Assembly (NCBI GenBank): GCA_947571775.1
Contig: CANOZK010000003.1
Span: forward strand, 124,001 to 188,000
From: an uncultured Lachnospiraceae bacterium
GTDB lineage: Bacteria; Bacillota; Clostridia; Lachnospirales; Lachnospiraceae
Length of the DNA: 64,000 nt
Direction: 5' to 3'
Both the position numbers and the translations under genes were made by a program. A model generated the notes under the pieces. The model searched no databases and was not told the origin of the DNA. It saw only the letters and a list, made by a program, of their open reading frames with translations. The first letter of the stretch is position 1. The number at the start of each line of letters is the position of its first letter. This document shows positions 27,866 through 35,827 of the stretch, piece by piece.

Positions 27866-28423
27866 ATGAAGAACCTAGTGAAAATAATTGCGTTATGTAT
27901 GAGTTTTGTGTTTATGTTTAGCACAGCAGTATCAGCATCTGAACTTGAGAGTTCTCCGATTGGAGATCCTGGTTTTCAACATGAAACAATTGAACAAGAC
28001 ATGATTCAGCCACGTTATCCAGGAAGAGCAGGAATTTATTGCGTTAGAGCGTATGCTGGGGATAGCTCAAAGGGTATTTATTATACAGGGCACTCCACAT
28101 ATGCTGAATATTTGGGAAAGACTCAAGCTTGTGGCTTTACATTGGATCAGCAGACGCGGTCATTGTATGAATCTAACAATTGTGATTCGATCTATGTCGA
28201 GTTTGCATTTATAAGAGACGGAGCCGAGTATTTTGAGTTGTTTGTAAATGAGGAAAAAATCAAACGCCAATCTTTAGGAAGTCTTCCGGCAGGCAGTTGT
28301 GATTTGTTCCGGTTTTCAGTTCCGGTAAAAGAAGGAGTTGCTCAATGGAAAGTTGTGTTATATAATTATGGTGATAAAGAAGGCGCAGGTATGCCATTAT
28401 CTACTACCGTTAAAATCAAATAA
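27866..28423 (+). CDS. Secreted protein of unknown function
   Basis: A 185-residue protein with a Sec signal peptide (VKIIALCMSFVFMFSTAVSA, cut near ASE). The mature domain has three to four cysteines spaced as in small secreted beta-sandwiches (GIYCVRAYAG, TQACGFTLDQ, NNCDSIYVEF, GSCDLFRFSV) and ends in a strand LSTTVKIK. TGGAGGA precedes the ATG. It follows the AT-rich style of the other secreted genes here. No family recognised. Confidence 0.7.
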   Translation: MKNLVKIIALCMSFVFMFSTAVSASELESSPIGDPGFQHETIEQDMIQPRYPGRAGIYCVRAYAGDSSKGIYYTGHSTYAEYLGKTQACGFTLDQQTRSLYESNNCDSIYVEFAFIRDGAEYFELFVNEEKIKRQSLGSLPAGSCDLFRFSVPVKEGVAQWKVVLYNYGDKEGAGMPLSTTVKIK

Positions 28424-28432
28424 ATAAAAAGA

Positions 28433-28464
28433 TTCCTTCCCCAACTATCATGGGGAAGGGGAAT
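28433..28464. terminator. GC-rich hairpin after secreted-protein gene
   Basis: CCTTCCCC pairs perfectly with GGGGAAGG (9 bp with the flanking base). The T-rich side is on the left, so as an intrinsic terminator it would serve the minus strand, where no gene is seen; on the plus strand it may still stabilise the end of the preceding message. Confidence 0.45.
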
Positions 28465-28519
28465 AGAAAATCAGACGAAAATGCAACGAGTGACTTTTAA
28501 AGGAAAGGAAAGAAAAATA

Positions 28520-29221
28520 ATGAATATATCTTTTCAAACAGCAGCAGATCCGCGGACAAGGATGTGGAATTCCACACCGAAATCAAACACCGGATCTGTT
28601 TTTGCTTCTATTGGACAGCAGGCAAAGGCGCAGGCGGCAGGACCGGCTTATTCCGTGAACCTGGATGCCCTTTCCGGGAAAGAAGAGAAAACATCCGCCA
28701 GGAAAACAGATCCGTCTTTGGAGGAAATCTACGATCGTTACATAGAAGGATACAAAAACGGAAGCTCTACTTATCCGCCGGGAGGCGTTGCGACAAAAAC
28801 TCCAATCAACTGGGACGCGGACGGAACTTCTGTCTTGACAAAAGAACAGGCGGACGATCTGAAATCCGCCTACGATCTGTCCCATATGAATGAGGAAAGT
28901 TACTGGAATCTGATGGCGGATCTGACCAACCTGAATGTGATATCAGCCAGAGACATTGCCTCCCAGTGCGTGGCGAAACTTCCGGACGGCGTCGTGACCG
29001 GATTTACTGCTGTCGGAGATCGAAGCTTTGGGCGCATGGAAGTTTCGGGAAATCTCATGGAAAATCTTTCAAAATATAAAAAAGATTTGGTACGAATGAT
29101 GGACTGGCTAAAAAACAATACAATCGCAGACAGTAATCAATTCTTTTGGATGAGGGATAATATTCTGCATAAGAGCGACTACGCGGACAGATTTGTGAGT
29201 ATTTTGGAACAATTGATATAA
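28520..29221 (+). CDS. Unrecognised cytoplasmic protein, motif shared with 26963-27766
   Basis: A 233-residue soluble protein with no signal peptide. The N-terminal 60 residues are Ser/Ala/Thr/Lys-rich and look disordered; the rest is helical. NLMADLTNLNVISARDI matches a segment of the gene at 26963. The C-terminus FFWMRDNILHKSDYADRFVSI is also helical. The start at 28520 has AAAGGAAAGGAAAG upstream. Two related genes bracketing a secreted-protein gene suggest a locally duplicated module; nothing shows its job. Confidence 0.65.
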   Translation: MNISFQTAADPRTRMWNSTPKSNTGSVFASIGQQAKAQAAGPAYSVNLDALSGKEEKTSARKTDPSLEEIYDRYIEGYKNGSSTYPPGGVATKTPINWDADGTSVLTKEQADDLKSAYDLSHMNEESYWNLMADLTNLNVISARDIASQCVAKLPDGVVTGFTAVGDRSFGRMEVSGNLMENLSKYKKDLVRMMDWLKNNTIADSNQFFWMRDNILHKSDYADRFVSILEQLI

Positions 29222-29282
29222 ATGCCTATTTAATGTAACCATTATACAATCTGCGTTTGAGCAATGCAAAGCAAAAAGAAAT

Positions 29283-29543
29283 ATCAAGAATAACAGCAAT
29301 ACAGTTGTAAATATCGGGGAAGAGTTTGCTTTGAAAATTTTTCGGGATGCTCAATGGGTTCCGGTTGATTTCCTTGAGGACACCGCATTTCGTGCGATTG
29401 CAATGGTTGTGAATCCAACAGAAGAAGTTGAAATTTCCGTAAATCTACGCGAATATTGTCCAGAGTTAGAGGCGGGAAAATATCAGATTTCTTATGATCT
29501 TGGAGATCGGGGAGTGCTTTCAGCAGAGTTTAATGTAGAATAG
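29283..29543 (+). pseudogene. Fragment of a secreted immunoglobulin-like domain protein
   Basis: The frame reads IKNNSNTVVNIGEEFALKIF, then PVDFLEDTAF and EISVNLREYCPELEAGKYQI. This is the C-terminal pattern of a small immunoglobulin-like domain found in lachnospiral surface proteins (strand, GEEF-like turn, GKYQI strand). The frame stays open to the left up to the previous gene's stop but has no good start, ribosome binding site or signal peptide, so it is probably a 5'-truncated relic. A short translated product from TTG at 29331 cannot be excluded. Confidence 0.55.
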
Positions 29544-29592
29544 CAGATGCAACAATTACCAGATTTTTGTAAAGAGAGGCAAGCAATGAAAA

Positions 29593-29750
29593 AATCGATT
29601 CTATTTTTGGGGTGGCAGCCGTTATCGGGGCTGCTAAGCGCCAGTGGCGCTTGATTAGCAACGACCGGAACGAAGCGGATACCTTGCGGATTTTCCCCGA
29701 ACCCCTTAAAACGCTGTTCCTCAGGGAAAGTATTCAACAATTTCTGTTTG
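29593..29750. repeat. Non-coding repeat, copy B (with copy A at 22366-22523)
   Basis: Diverged second copy of the 130-bp repeat, in the same orientation as copy A. Base changes in the first hairpin keep pairing (GCAGCC with GGCTGC), which suggests the RNA or single-strand structure mattered. It sits between two gene fragments in a 540-bp stretch without an intact gene. Confidence 0.65.
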
Positions 29751-29775
29751 TTTCTTTCCATTCCTGACATTGGCA

Positions 29776-29916
29776 TTGATAGCAACGAATGTTTGTCGAA
29801 CATACGTCACTTTATTTTTCTTGATACTGTCTATCTGTGCCGTCTGCCTCTCGTTTTATCGGGTGGGTGTTGCCATCGATGAATATGAGGCATTGAGCGG
29901 CATATCTCAGGAATAG
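29776..29916 (+). pseudogene. Possible N-terminal fragment of a sortase B-like membrane protein
   Basis: A 46-codon frame from a TTG encodes a membrane segment (VTLFFLILSICAVCLSFY) followed by RVGVAIDEYEALSGISQE and a stop. The layout, one membrane helix and a DEYEAL-type start of an outer domain, resembles the beginning of class B sortases, but the similarity is loose. There is no ribosome binding site. This stretch otherwise holds nothing that I recognise. Confidence 0.25.
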
Positions 29917-29961
29917 CTTGAGAAAATTTGGGTAAATTGTTTTTCAGAAAATAATAAACGC

Positions 29962-30006
29962 AAAAACACTTGCAGCAGGAATCGCAGAAGCCGCAGGTGT
30001 TTTTTT
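29962..30006 (+). terminator. Rho-independent terminator before an AraC gene
   Basis: AACACTTGC pairs with GCAGGTGTT across a 19-nt loop and is followed by seven T. It ends any transcript coming from the fragment region. Confidence 0.7.
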
Positions 30007-30008
30007 GG

Positions 30009-30038
30009 TTGACAAGAGCAAGTCAAAGGGAGTATACT
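30009..30038 (+). promoter_or_regulatory. Promoter of the AraC regulator gene
   Basis: TTGACA (30009-30014) and TATACT (30033-30038) are 18 bp apart. The palindromic operator at 30048 lies at about +3. Confidence 0.7.
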
Positions 30039-30047
30039 AGGAAATGA

Positions 30048-30063
30048 GTTAGTGTAAACTAAC
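30048..30063. promoter_or_regulatory. Palindromic operator 1, GTTAGT-N4-ACTAAC
   Basis: A perfect 6-4-6 palindrome just after the predicted transcription start. The same element, with one mismatch, recurs at 31101 before the lipoprotein gene. Binding there would block transcription. Confidence 0.6.
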
Positions 30064-30083
30064 ACAAGAAAGGGGAGGGTTTC

Positions 30084-30989
30084 ATGAACAATGTTTGTCA
30101 ATTCTGCAAGGAAGAGGACGATGCCCAGATAACTGTTCATACAGTTTTTCCCGGTATTGACCTTGCCTATCATTCGGTGTATACAGACTGTTGCTGTCTT
30201 GGGATAGAAACACAAGCCCAGGGAAATTTTATTGAGATCCACTATTGCCGGGAGGGAGGCATGGAACAGTGCCCAAAAAAGGGATTTTTCTATCTTATGC
30301 CGGGAGATCTCTCGGTGGCCCGAAGAGAGCAGCAACCGGTCAGATATCATTTTCCGCTTGGCCATTACCAGGGGATTTCCATTCTCATTGATACCGATAC
30401 TGTGCCGGAATGTTTTTCTTGTTTTCTGGAAGATGTGGATGTGCGGCCAAAAGAGCTGGCGGAGCGGCTATGTGGAAAGGAAAACTGCTTTGTCATCCGT
30501 TCGCAGGACTATACACAGCACATTTTTTCGGAATTGTATACCGTTCCAAAGAGTTGTCTAAAGGGGTATCTCAAGGTGAAAGTTCTGGAGTTGCTTCTGG
30601 TTCTTGGCGAAATGGAGCCCAACAGAGAAGGTTCTGCGCCGGGTATCCTCTCAAAGCTGCAAGCAGATCTGGCAAAGAAGGCCGCCGCTTATCTTTCTGC
30701 CAATATTGACGGGCAGATAACCGTCTCTGAGCTTTCGGAGAAATTCCATGTATCCCAGACCTGCCTGCAAAATGCATTCAAGGGTATGTACGGCGTTCCA
30801 GTTCGAGCCTATATCCGTATGTTGAAAATGCATTCGGCCGCCTTGCGCCTTATCCATACGAACGACACGGTGTTAGAAGTTGCCAATGAATACGGATACG
30901 ACAATGCCAGCAAGTTTGCTTCTGCATTCCGCAAGATTATGGGAACGCTTCCGGCTGAGTACAGAAGACTGCACAGGTGCACAGGATAA
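30084..30989 (+). CDS. AraC-family transcriptional regulator
   Basis: A 301-residue regulator. The C-terminal 100 residues contain the two helix-turn-helix units (TVSELSEKFHVSQTCLQNAF and the YGYDNASKFASAFRKIMGTLP signature). The N-terminal part is longer and cysteine-rich (NNVCQFCKEEDD, YTDCCCLGIETQ) and shows a FYLMPGDLSVARR turn; this layout is known from AraC regulators tied to iron or siderophore uptake in Firmicutes. AAAGGGGAGGG precedes the ATG. The next gene is a lipoprotein with the same operator; a transporter is not present, so its target set is open. Confidence 0.88.
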   Translation: MNNVCQFCKEEDDAQITVHTVFPGIDLAYHSVYTDCCCLGIETQAQGNFIEIHYCREGGMEQCPKKGFFYLMPGDLSVARREQQPVRYHFPLGHYQGISILIDTDTVPECFSCFLEDVDVRPKELAERLCGKENCFVIRSQDYTQHIFSELYTVPKSCLKGYLKVKVLELLLVLGEMEPNREGSAPGILSKLQADLAKKAAAYLSANIDGQITVSELSEKFHVSQTCLQNAFKGMYGVPVRAYIRMLKMHSAALRLIHTNDTVLEVANEYGYDNASKFASAFRKIMGTLPAEYRRLHRCTG

Positions 30990-31100
30990 AAAAAGTGGCG
31001 TTTTGGAGCATTTTGATGTTTTTTTGGAGTGGAAACGGGAAGAAAAACGGAATATCATACAGACAGACCTTTGAAAAAGGGTTTTATTTTTCACAAAAAA

Positions 31101-31116
31101 GTTAGTCTATACTAAT
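31101..31116. promoter_or_regulatory. Palindromic operator 2, GTTAGT-N4-ACTAAT
   Basis: Second copy of the operator with one mismatch. It contains TATACT (31108-31113), a fair -10 box, with no good -35 upstream, so binding would sit on the promoter of the lipoprotein gene. Confidence 0.55.
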
Positions 31117-31130
31117 CAAAAAAGGAGAAG

Positions 31131-32369
31131 ATGAAAATGAAAAAGATGAAATCCAGACTGTTTACATTGGGGGCTGCGGGAGTCTTGATATTTTCACTTG
31201 CTGTTACCGGATGTAGCCAGGAATTGTCGAACAGTAATGTAAAGCAAGAGTCCTCAGGCAGTGATGCACAGCCACAGCAGGAGCCTTCTGATTTGGAAGG
31301 TGACGCCATTGAAATTTCGGATAAGGATGATTTTGAAAAAATATACGATGACCTTACGGCATCCTACATACTCACCTCAGACATTGATTTTGAAGGAGAA
31401 GCGCTAGAACCGGTGGGCTTTTTTGAACCGAAATCGGAAGATCCAGAGGATGAGGAAACGCCAAACGTATCCTTGGCTTTTACTGGAACGTTTGACGGAA
31501 ACGGATATACCTTGTCCAATATAGAGATTGACGCTGCCGATAAAAACGGCGTAGGGCTGTTTGGATGCGTCACCGGAGAGGGTTCTTGGGTAAAGAATTT
31601 AAACGTTGATACGATAAGCGTAAGTGGGGGTAATTACACAGGCGGCATTGTTGGTTTTGCGGATTTTGGCTCTTATCTGGAAGCGCTTTCGCTGACAGGC
31701 GAAAATTCCATAGAAGGTAAATTTCTGGTGGGAGGGATTGTTGGAGCTTCCCACGCGGATATTGTAAATTGTACAGCATCGGCGGACGTGGCTCTTGTGG
31801 AAGAAGATATGCAGGGGTTGGGAATCATCGTAGGCGGCCAGGAGGACGGAAATCTGGAAAACTGTACAGCAAACGGCAGTGTTACAGCCAAAGATGGGTG
31901 TTATAGCATCGGTGGTTTGGCAGGTTGTTTTCATAACAGCGCATATGCCAAAAATTGTATAGCTGAAAACATTGAGATTGTGACAGGCGATAACTGCTGG
32001 CTTATCGGCGGCTTGGCTGGACATTCGGGAATGTTTGAGGATGAGGCAACGCTGGTCGAGAACAGCATAGTAAAAAACGTTTCCATTCAGACAGGCGATC
32101 ATTCAGAAAGAATTGGCGGAATCACTGGCGGCGGCTTCTATGCTTCCATTTATCGGGAATATTATCCAGAGCCGTCAAAGTCGGAGATAAAATCCTGTGA
32201 GGCTTCTGAATTTACCGTTTCTGGAGGAAAATATGTGGGAGCTGCTGTCGGATACTCCTATGGAACGACAACGGTGGAGGAATTTGACGGAACAATGATC
32301 TGGAACGGCGCAGAGAACGAAGAACCGATCGGTGCGGACGATAGCGTGAAACTGGAAGAACTCATTTAA
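31131..32369 (+). CDS. Lipoprotein with GLUG-type repeats
   Basis: A 412-residue surface lipoprotein. The signal peptide ends LAVTGC with lipidated C28, then comes a polar linker (QESSGSDAQPQQEPSD). From residue 60 the protein is a series of short beta-rich repeats of the GLUG kind: GVGLFGCVTGEGSWVKNLNV, YTGGIVGFADFGS, LVGGIVGASHADIVNC, SIGGLAGCFHNSAY, LIGGLAGHSGMF, RIGGITGGGFYA, VGAAVGYSYG. These repeats form beta-helices in adhesins and polysaccharide-binding proteins. Cysteines recur in the repeat NCTA(S/N) positions. The partner AraC gene upstream shares its operator. Confidence 0.85.
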   Translation: MKMKKMKSRLFTLGAAGVLIFSLAVTGCSQELSNSNVKQESSGSDAQPQQEPSDLEGDAIEISDKDDFEKIYDDLTASYILTSDIDFEGEALEPVGFFEPKSEDPEDEETPNVSLAFTGTFDGNGYTLSNIEIDAADKNGVGLFGCVTGEGSWVKNLNVDTISVSGGNYTGGIVGFADFGSYLEALSLTGENSIEGKFLVGGIVGASHADIVNCTASADVALVEEDMQGLGIIVGGQEDGNLENCTANGSVTAKDGCYSIGGLAGCFHNSAYAKNCIAENIEIVTGDNCWLIGGLAGHSGMFEDEATLVENSIVKNVSIQTGDHSERIGGITGGGFYASIYREYYPEPSKSEIKSCEASEFTVSGGKYVGAAVGYSYGTTTVEEFDGTMIWNGAENEEPIGADDSVKLEELI

Positions 32370-32380
32370 CTTAGAACAGA

Positions 32381-32437
32381 AAAAATCTTCTTTTTGACAG
32401 AAGATAGGATTATCCATCGTCAAAAAGAAGATTTTTT
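32381..32437. terminator. Strong bidirectional terminator
   Basis: An 18-bp perfect inverted repeat (AAAAATCTTCTTTTTGAC and its complement) with a 20-nt loop and T-runs on both strands. It ends the lipoprotein gene and any minus-strand transcript from the right. Confidence 0.8.
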
Positions 32438-32482
32438 GTCGTCTATTTTCTTTTGCACAATTTGGACAGTGAATCTGGAATA

Positions 32483-32629
32483 TTATGGCAATATCCGTCC
32501 TATACTTGTCCAGGAAAGCTCTTTTGCCTCTGGATTGTGTTCCAGGATCTGGTCAACCTGGCTGAAGAGTTTTCGAGCGTTCTGCTGGATCTGATTCTGC
32601 TGCTCCGATATCTGTACAAAAGTAGAGAG
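32483..32629 (-). pseudogene. Coding-like fragment overlapping the end of the secreted protein
   Basis: In a frame different from the overlapping gene, 48 codons read TFVQISEQQNQIQQNARKLF, then FSQVDQILEHNPEAKELSW and end at TAA. It looks like the coiled-coil end of some other protein. There is no start. I take it as a remnant joined to the truncated end of the gene at 32553-34217; identity unknown. Confidence 0.3.
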
Positions 32630-34217
32630 AAAGAGTATTTTTATAAGTCCTTACTCGAACATAATATTTTTTCTTTCCTTTTAATTTGGAGATGGATTTT
32701 GTGGCATTCTTTTTGACCAGTATAAGCTTTGCGTTTTTGAAGTTTTTGCTGGTAGAATACTGAATCTGAAAGTCGGCAGTACTGGGAGTCGGTTCTTTTA
32801 CCTTTATGATAAAACCTCTGGATGTTGCTTTCAAAGACGAAATGCTTGTAGCTTTGGGATTTACCTTTATTGTGTAACTTACGGATTGCGCTGGATAATG
32901 GAGCCCCTCTTTGACGGAAGCTGTTATCCGTGCCGTTCCGATATTTTTAATGGTAACTTTCCCGGCAGCGTCTACCTTTGCAACTTCTGTATTGCTTGAG
33001 GTATAAGTAATAATATCATCGGTATCTTTGCTTAATGTGTTCGTGAACGCAGCATCCCCGTATGTTTTTGTGACAGAAACATTTTTAAATTTTAACACTT
33101 CGGTTTTCTTTTCTTCCAAAGTGGTATACGGTGGATCGCTTTGACAGAAGGTAACATTATAGGTATTTGCTTGTCCGCATTGCTGAAGAGAACGATTTTC
33201 CAACCCCGTTGTTATCATCCAGAACTGTTCATCGTCCGCACCAAAACAAAAACTTCCCGGATAGTCATACGCCTTATATAGATAAGTCTGTTTAATTGGA
33301 ATCCATTGCGTTTCATCCTTTGGAAGTATTCGTATATTTTTGTATTCTATCGTGCGGATATCTCCCGCATGTTTGGGCAAATAATTTTCAAGAAACAGGG
33401 CTGTGTTTCCCACAAAGCAGCTATCCGTCAGCCCCGTATCATAACAGCACAATTTTGTCCAGTTTCCTGTTTTTAAATTGCATATCCACTGATACACCAA
33501 TGTATGACCGTTTTCTTCTGAGCGGCCGCATTGCAAAAGCATACGATACCAACAGCCTTTCTCCCACGCATAGTTTCTCATATAGTTTACACCGTTTCCC
33601 TCATGGTCAAAAGCGTTTTCCTTGTCGTTTTCAGGATATACCAGTTTCGCATGAATGGTTGAGGTTTTTCCAGACTTGTCTTTGCAGTTGATGTCCCAGA
33701 AAGACATAATGGAACCGCTGCCTTTTTTCGGCTCCCACATTTGAAGTCCCGCATAGAAAGAAGGTCCCGATTCTATATGTACCTCATCGTATTCTTGTTC
33801 CAGGGAGGATAAATCCATCATCATTTGCGCACAGCAAAAATATGTGCCGTAAGGCAGGTAGTCGGCTTTGAAATCAATGGAATATTCCGAAAATTTCATG
33901 TCTGGTTCGATATTCAACCAGCCGCCTAAATAGGGCGATCTGTCAGCGGATTTCTCGTTAAATTCTGTCAGCGCCTGTTTTGAGGGAAAATCCATAATGC
34001 GGCTCCAGTCCCTTGATGAATCCGGTTCCCCAAAATCTGAATTGGCTGACAGAGAAAGTTCTGTATTTTCAGAAATGGAACGATTCGGTTCTTCTGTGTG
34101 ATCCGAGACGCTTTGGCTGAAAATTTCATTTGGATTGACGTTCTCTGCGGCAAATACTGGCATATAACATGCAGTCAAGGCAGCCGTCAAAAAAAATAAT
34201 ATTAGTTTCTTTTTCAT
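32553..34217 (-). CDS. Secreted multi-domain surface protein (DUF3472-like, Ig-like, Fn3-like)
   Basis: A 554-residue secreted protein. Signal peptide LILFFLTAALTACYMPVFAA; the ATG at 34217 has GAAAGGA. Residues 80-360 resemble DUF3472-type carbohydrate-associated domains (YAGLQMWEPKKGSGSIMSFW, then HEGNGVNY, GCWYRMLLQCG). Residues 385-470 form a bacterial Ig-like (Big2) domain (ITYTSSNTEVAKVDAAGKVT) and 475-535 a fibronectin-3-like domain ending KGKKKYYVRVRTYKN. The family normally continues with a closing strand; here the last 20 or so residues (SLYFCTDIGAAESDPAERSK) fit neither, so the end is probably truncated by a rearrangement and reads into foreign sequence. Confidence 0.75.
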   Translation of the reverse strand: MKKKLILFFLTAALTACYMPVFAAENVNPNEIFSQSVSDHTEEPNRSISENTELSLSANSDFGEPDSSRDWSRIMDFPSKQALTEFNEKSADRSPYLGGWLNIEPDMKFSEYSIDFKADYLPYGTYFCCAQMMMDLSSLEQEYDEVHIESGPSFYAGLQMWEPKKGSGSIMSFWDINCKDKSGKTSTIHAKLVYPENDKENAFDHEGNGVNYMRNYAWEKGCWYRMLLQCGRSEENGHTLVYQWICNLKTGNWTKLCCYDTGLTDSCFVGNTALFLENYLPKHAGDIRTIEYKNIRILPKDETQWIPIKQTYLYKAYDYPGSFCFGADDEQFWMITTGLENRSLQQCGQANTYNVTFCQSDPPYTTLEEKKTEVLKFKNVSVTKTYGDAAFTNTLSKDTDDIITYTSSNTEVAKVDAAGKVTIKNIGTARITASVKEGLHYPAQSVSYTIKVNPKATSISSLKATSRGFIIKVKEPTPSTADFQIQYSTSKNFKNAKLILVKKNATKSISKLKGKKKYYVRVRTYKNTLSLYFCTDIGAAESDPAERSKTLQPG

Positions 34218-34348
34218 TGTTATTTCCTTTCTCAACTTTTTAGCTGATGTTATGCTTCATTATAACATTGGTATCCTACAATTTCAATTTTTTTACAGAA
34301 AACGGAAAAGCTAAGTGTGAACTGTTTGTGATACATTGACGTGTAGTC

Positions 34349-34377
34349 TTGCTCACTTTGTTGAAATCTGGTATGAT
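34349..34377 (+). promoter_or_regulatory. Promoter of the exporter operon
   Basis: TTGCTC (34349-34354) and TATGAT (34372-34377) are 17 bp apart, with TGG before the -10 giving an extended -10. Confidence 0.65.
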
Positions 34378-34441
34378 AAGGGACAGATTTAGAGGCTGTT
34401 TTCAAAACAGATTCTGAGATCCTTTTATTTGGAGGAAATAT

Positions 34442-35827
34442 ATGAACAAACGAGTAGTGATTATCGGGGCGATTGTAATAGCAGCCGGCCTGTTGGGCGC
34501 AGGGGGCTGGTTTTTTCTGAAAGGAAAACCAAAATCTGGGGACGAGGTCGCGTATGTGACAACCGTGGGGTCTTTGACCGGCGGGGAAGATGTTTCCGGC
34601 ACGCAGAATCGTTATGCGGGGGTCGTGGAACCCCAGAAAACCGTGGAGGTGAAGCTGGATACCGGCAGGGCGGTTCAGCAGCTGATGGTGGAAGAGGGAC
34701 AGACAGTAAAAGCCGGCGATCAGCTTTTTTCTTACGATGTGAGCGCAGGGGAGGAAGAACTGGCGACGGCCAGGCTGGAGCTGGAGCGTCTGAAAACAGA
34801 GGCGGTCAGCTACCAGGAGCAGATCAATACCTACCAACAGGAGAAGGAAAAGGCTGCCCAGGAAGATCAGCTTTCTTACACGATCCAGATTCAATCCACG
34901 CAGATGGATTTGAAAAAGAATGAATATGAACAAAAAAGCAAGACGGCGGAGATTGAGAAGCTGGAGAAGGTCAGCGATTCCCCGATTGTGACTAGTGAAA
35001 TCGACGGGGTGATCAAGACGATTAACAGTGACGTGATGGGAAATGGCGACAGTTTTTCTGACCCCGATTCCAGTTCTGGTTCCTCTGGAGGGAAAACCAC
35101 GTTTATCACGATACTTGGAACGGGAAATTACCGGGTAAAAGGGAAAATCAATGAACAGAATATGGGAAGCATTGTCGAAGGCGACCCGGTGATCATCCGC
35201 TCACGGGTGGACACACAGACGACATGGAAAGGCACAATGGGAGAGGTGGATACGGAACATGCGGTCAGCAGCACAGAGAACAGTGCTTACAGTATGATGG
35301 GATCGGATGATGAGGAAGACCAGCAGACCTCCTCTTCGTCGTATCCTTTCTATGTAAATCTGGATAACACAGACGGGCTGATGCTTGGACAGCATGTATA
35401 TATCGAAATGGATTATGGTCAGGAGGAGCAGAAGAAAGGCGTCTGGCTAAATGAATTTTACATTGTAGATGCGGAAGAGGACGCCTATGTATGGGCTTCC
35501 GACGGTCAGGATAAACTGGAAAAGCGTTCCCTTACCCTTGGCGATTATGACCAGGAGCTGGGGCTGTATGAAGTGAAAAAGGGGCTGACCAAAGATGACT
35601 GCATTGCATTTCCAGCCGATAATCTGCAAGAAGGGATGGCTGTGGAGATCAGCGACCAGATGCAGATTCCTACGGAGGATTTGCAGGATTCGGGACCGGA
35701 CGGAGCAGAAGAGATCTTCGATGACAGCGGCATTTATCCAGGGATGGACACCGAAAATCTGGATGCAGAGATTCCGGCGGACACCGACGAGGATGCAGAA
35801 GCCCCGGAAGCGGAGGTGGAACCCTGA
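34442..35827 (+). CDS. Exporter adaptor 1 (MacA/YknX-like, HlyD family)
   Basis: A 461-residue membrane-fusion-type adaptor. One N-terminal membrane helix (residues 4-26) is followed by the first half of a biotinyl-lipoyl-like domain (VQQLMVEEGQTVKAGDQLFSYD), a coiled-coil hairpin (about 110-180), the second half (SEIDGVIKTINSDVMG) and beta-barrel domains. The C-terminal 45 residues are very acidic (EIPADTDEDAEAPEAEVEP). It opens a four-gene operon with an ABC ATPase, a second adaptor and an FtsX-like permease. The stop overlaps the next start by one base. Role: links the permease to the cell surface during export of a peptide, lipid or drug. Confidence 0.88.
   Translation: MNKRVVIIGAIVIAAGLLGAGGWFFLKGKPKSGDEVAYVTTVGSLTGGEDVSGTQNRYAGVVEPQKTVEVKLDTGRAVQQLMVEEGQTVKAGDQLFSYDVSAGEEELATARLELERLKTEAVSYQEQINTYQQEKEKAAQEDQLSYTIQIQSTQMDLKKNEYEQKSKTAEIEKLEKVSDSPIVTSEIDGVIKTINSDVMGNGDSFSDPDSSSGSSGGKTTFITILGTGNYRVKGKINEQNMGSIVEGDPVIIRSRVDTQTTWKGTMGEVDTEHAVSSTENSAYSMMGSDDEEDQQTSSSSYPFYVNLDNTDGLMLGQHVYIEMDYGQEEQKKGVWLNEFYIVDAEEDAYVWASDGQDKLEKRSLTLGDYDQELGLYEVKKGLTKDDCIAFPADNLQEGMAVEISDQMQIPTEDLQDSGPDGAEEIFDDSGIYPGMDTENLDAEIPADTDEDAEAPEAEVEP

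Noticed and set aside
29544..30083. Complete gene in the stretch with repeat copy B
   Set aside because: Only fragments, a repeat and a terminator can be supported; no frame has both a start signal and a recognisable product.
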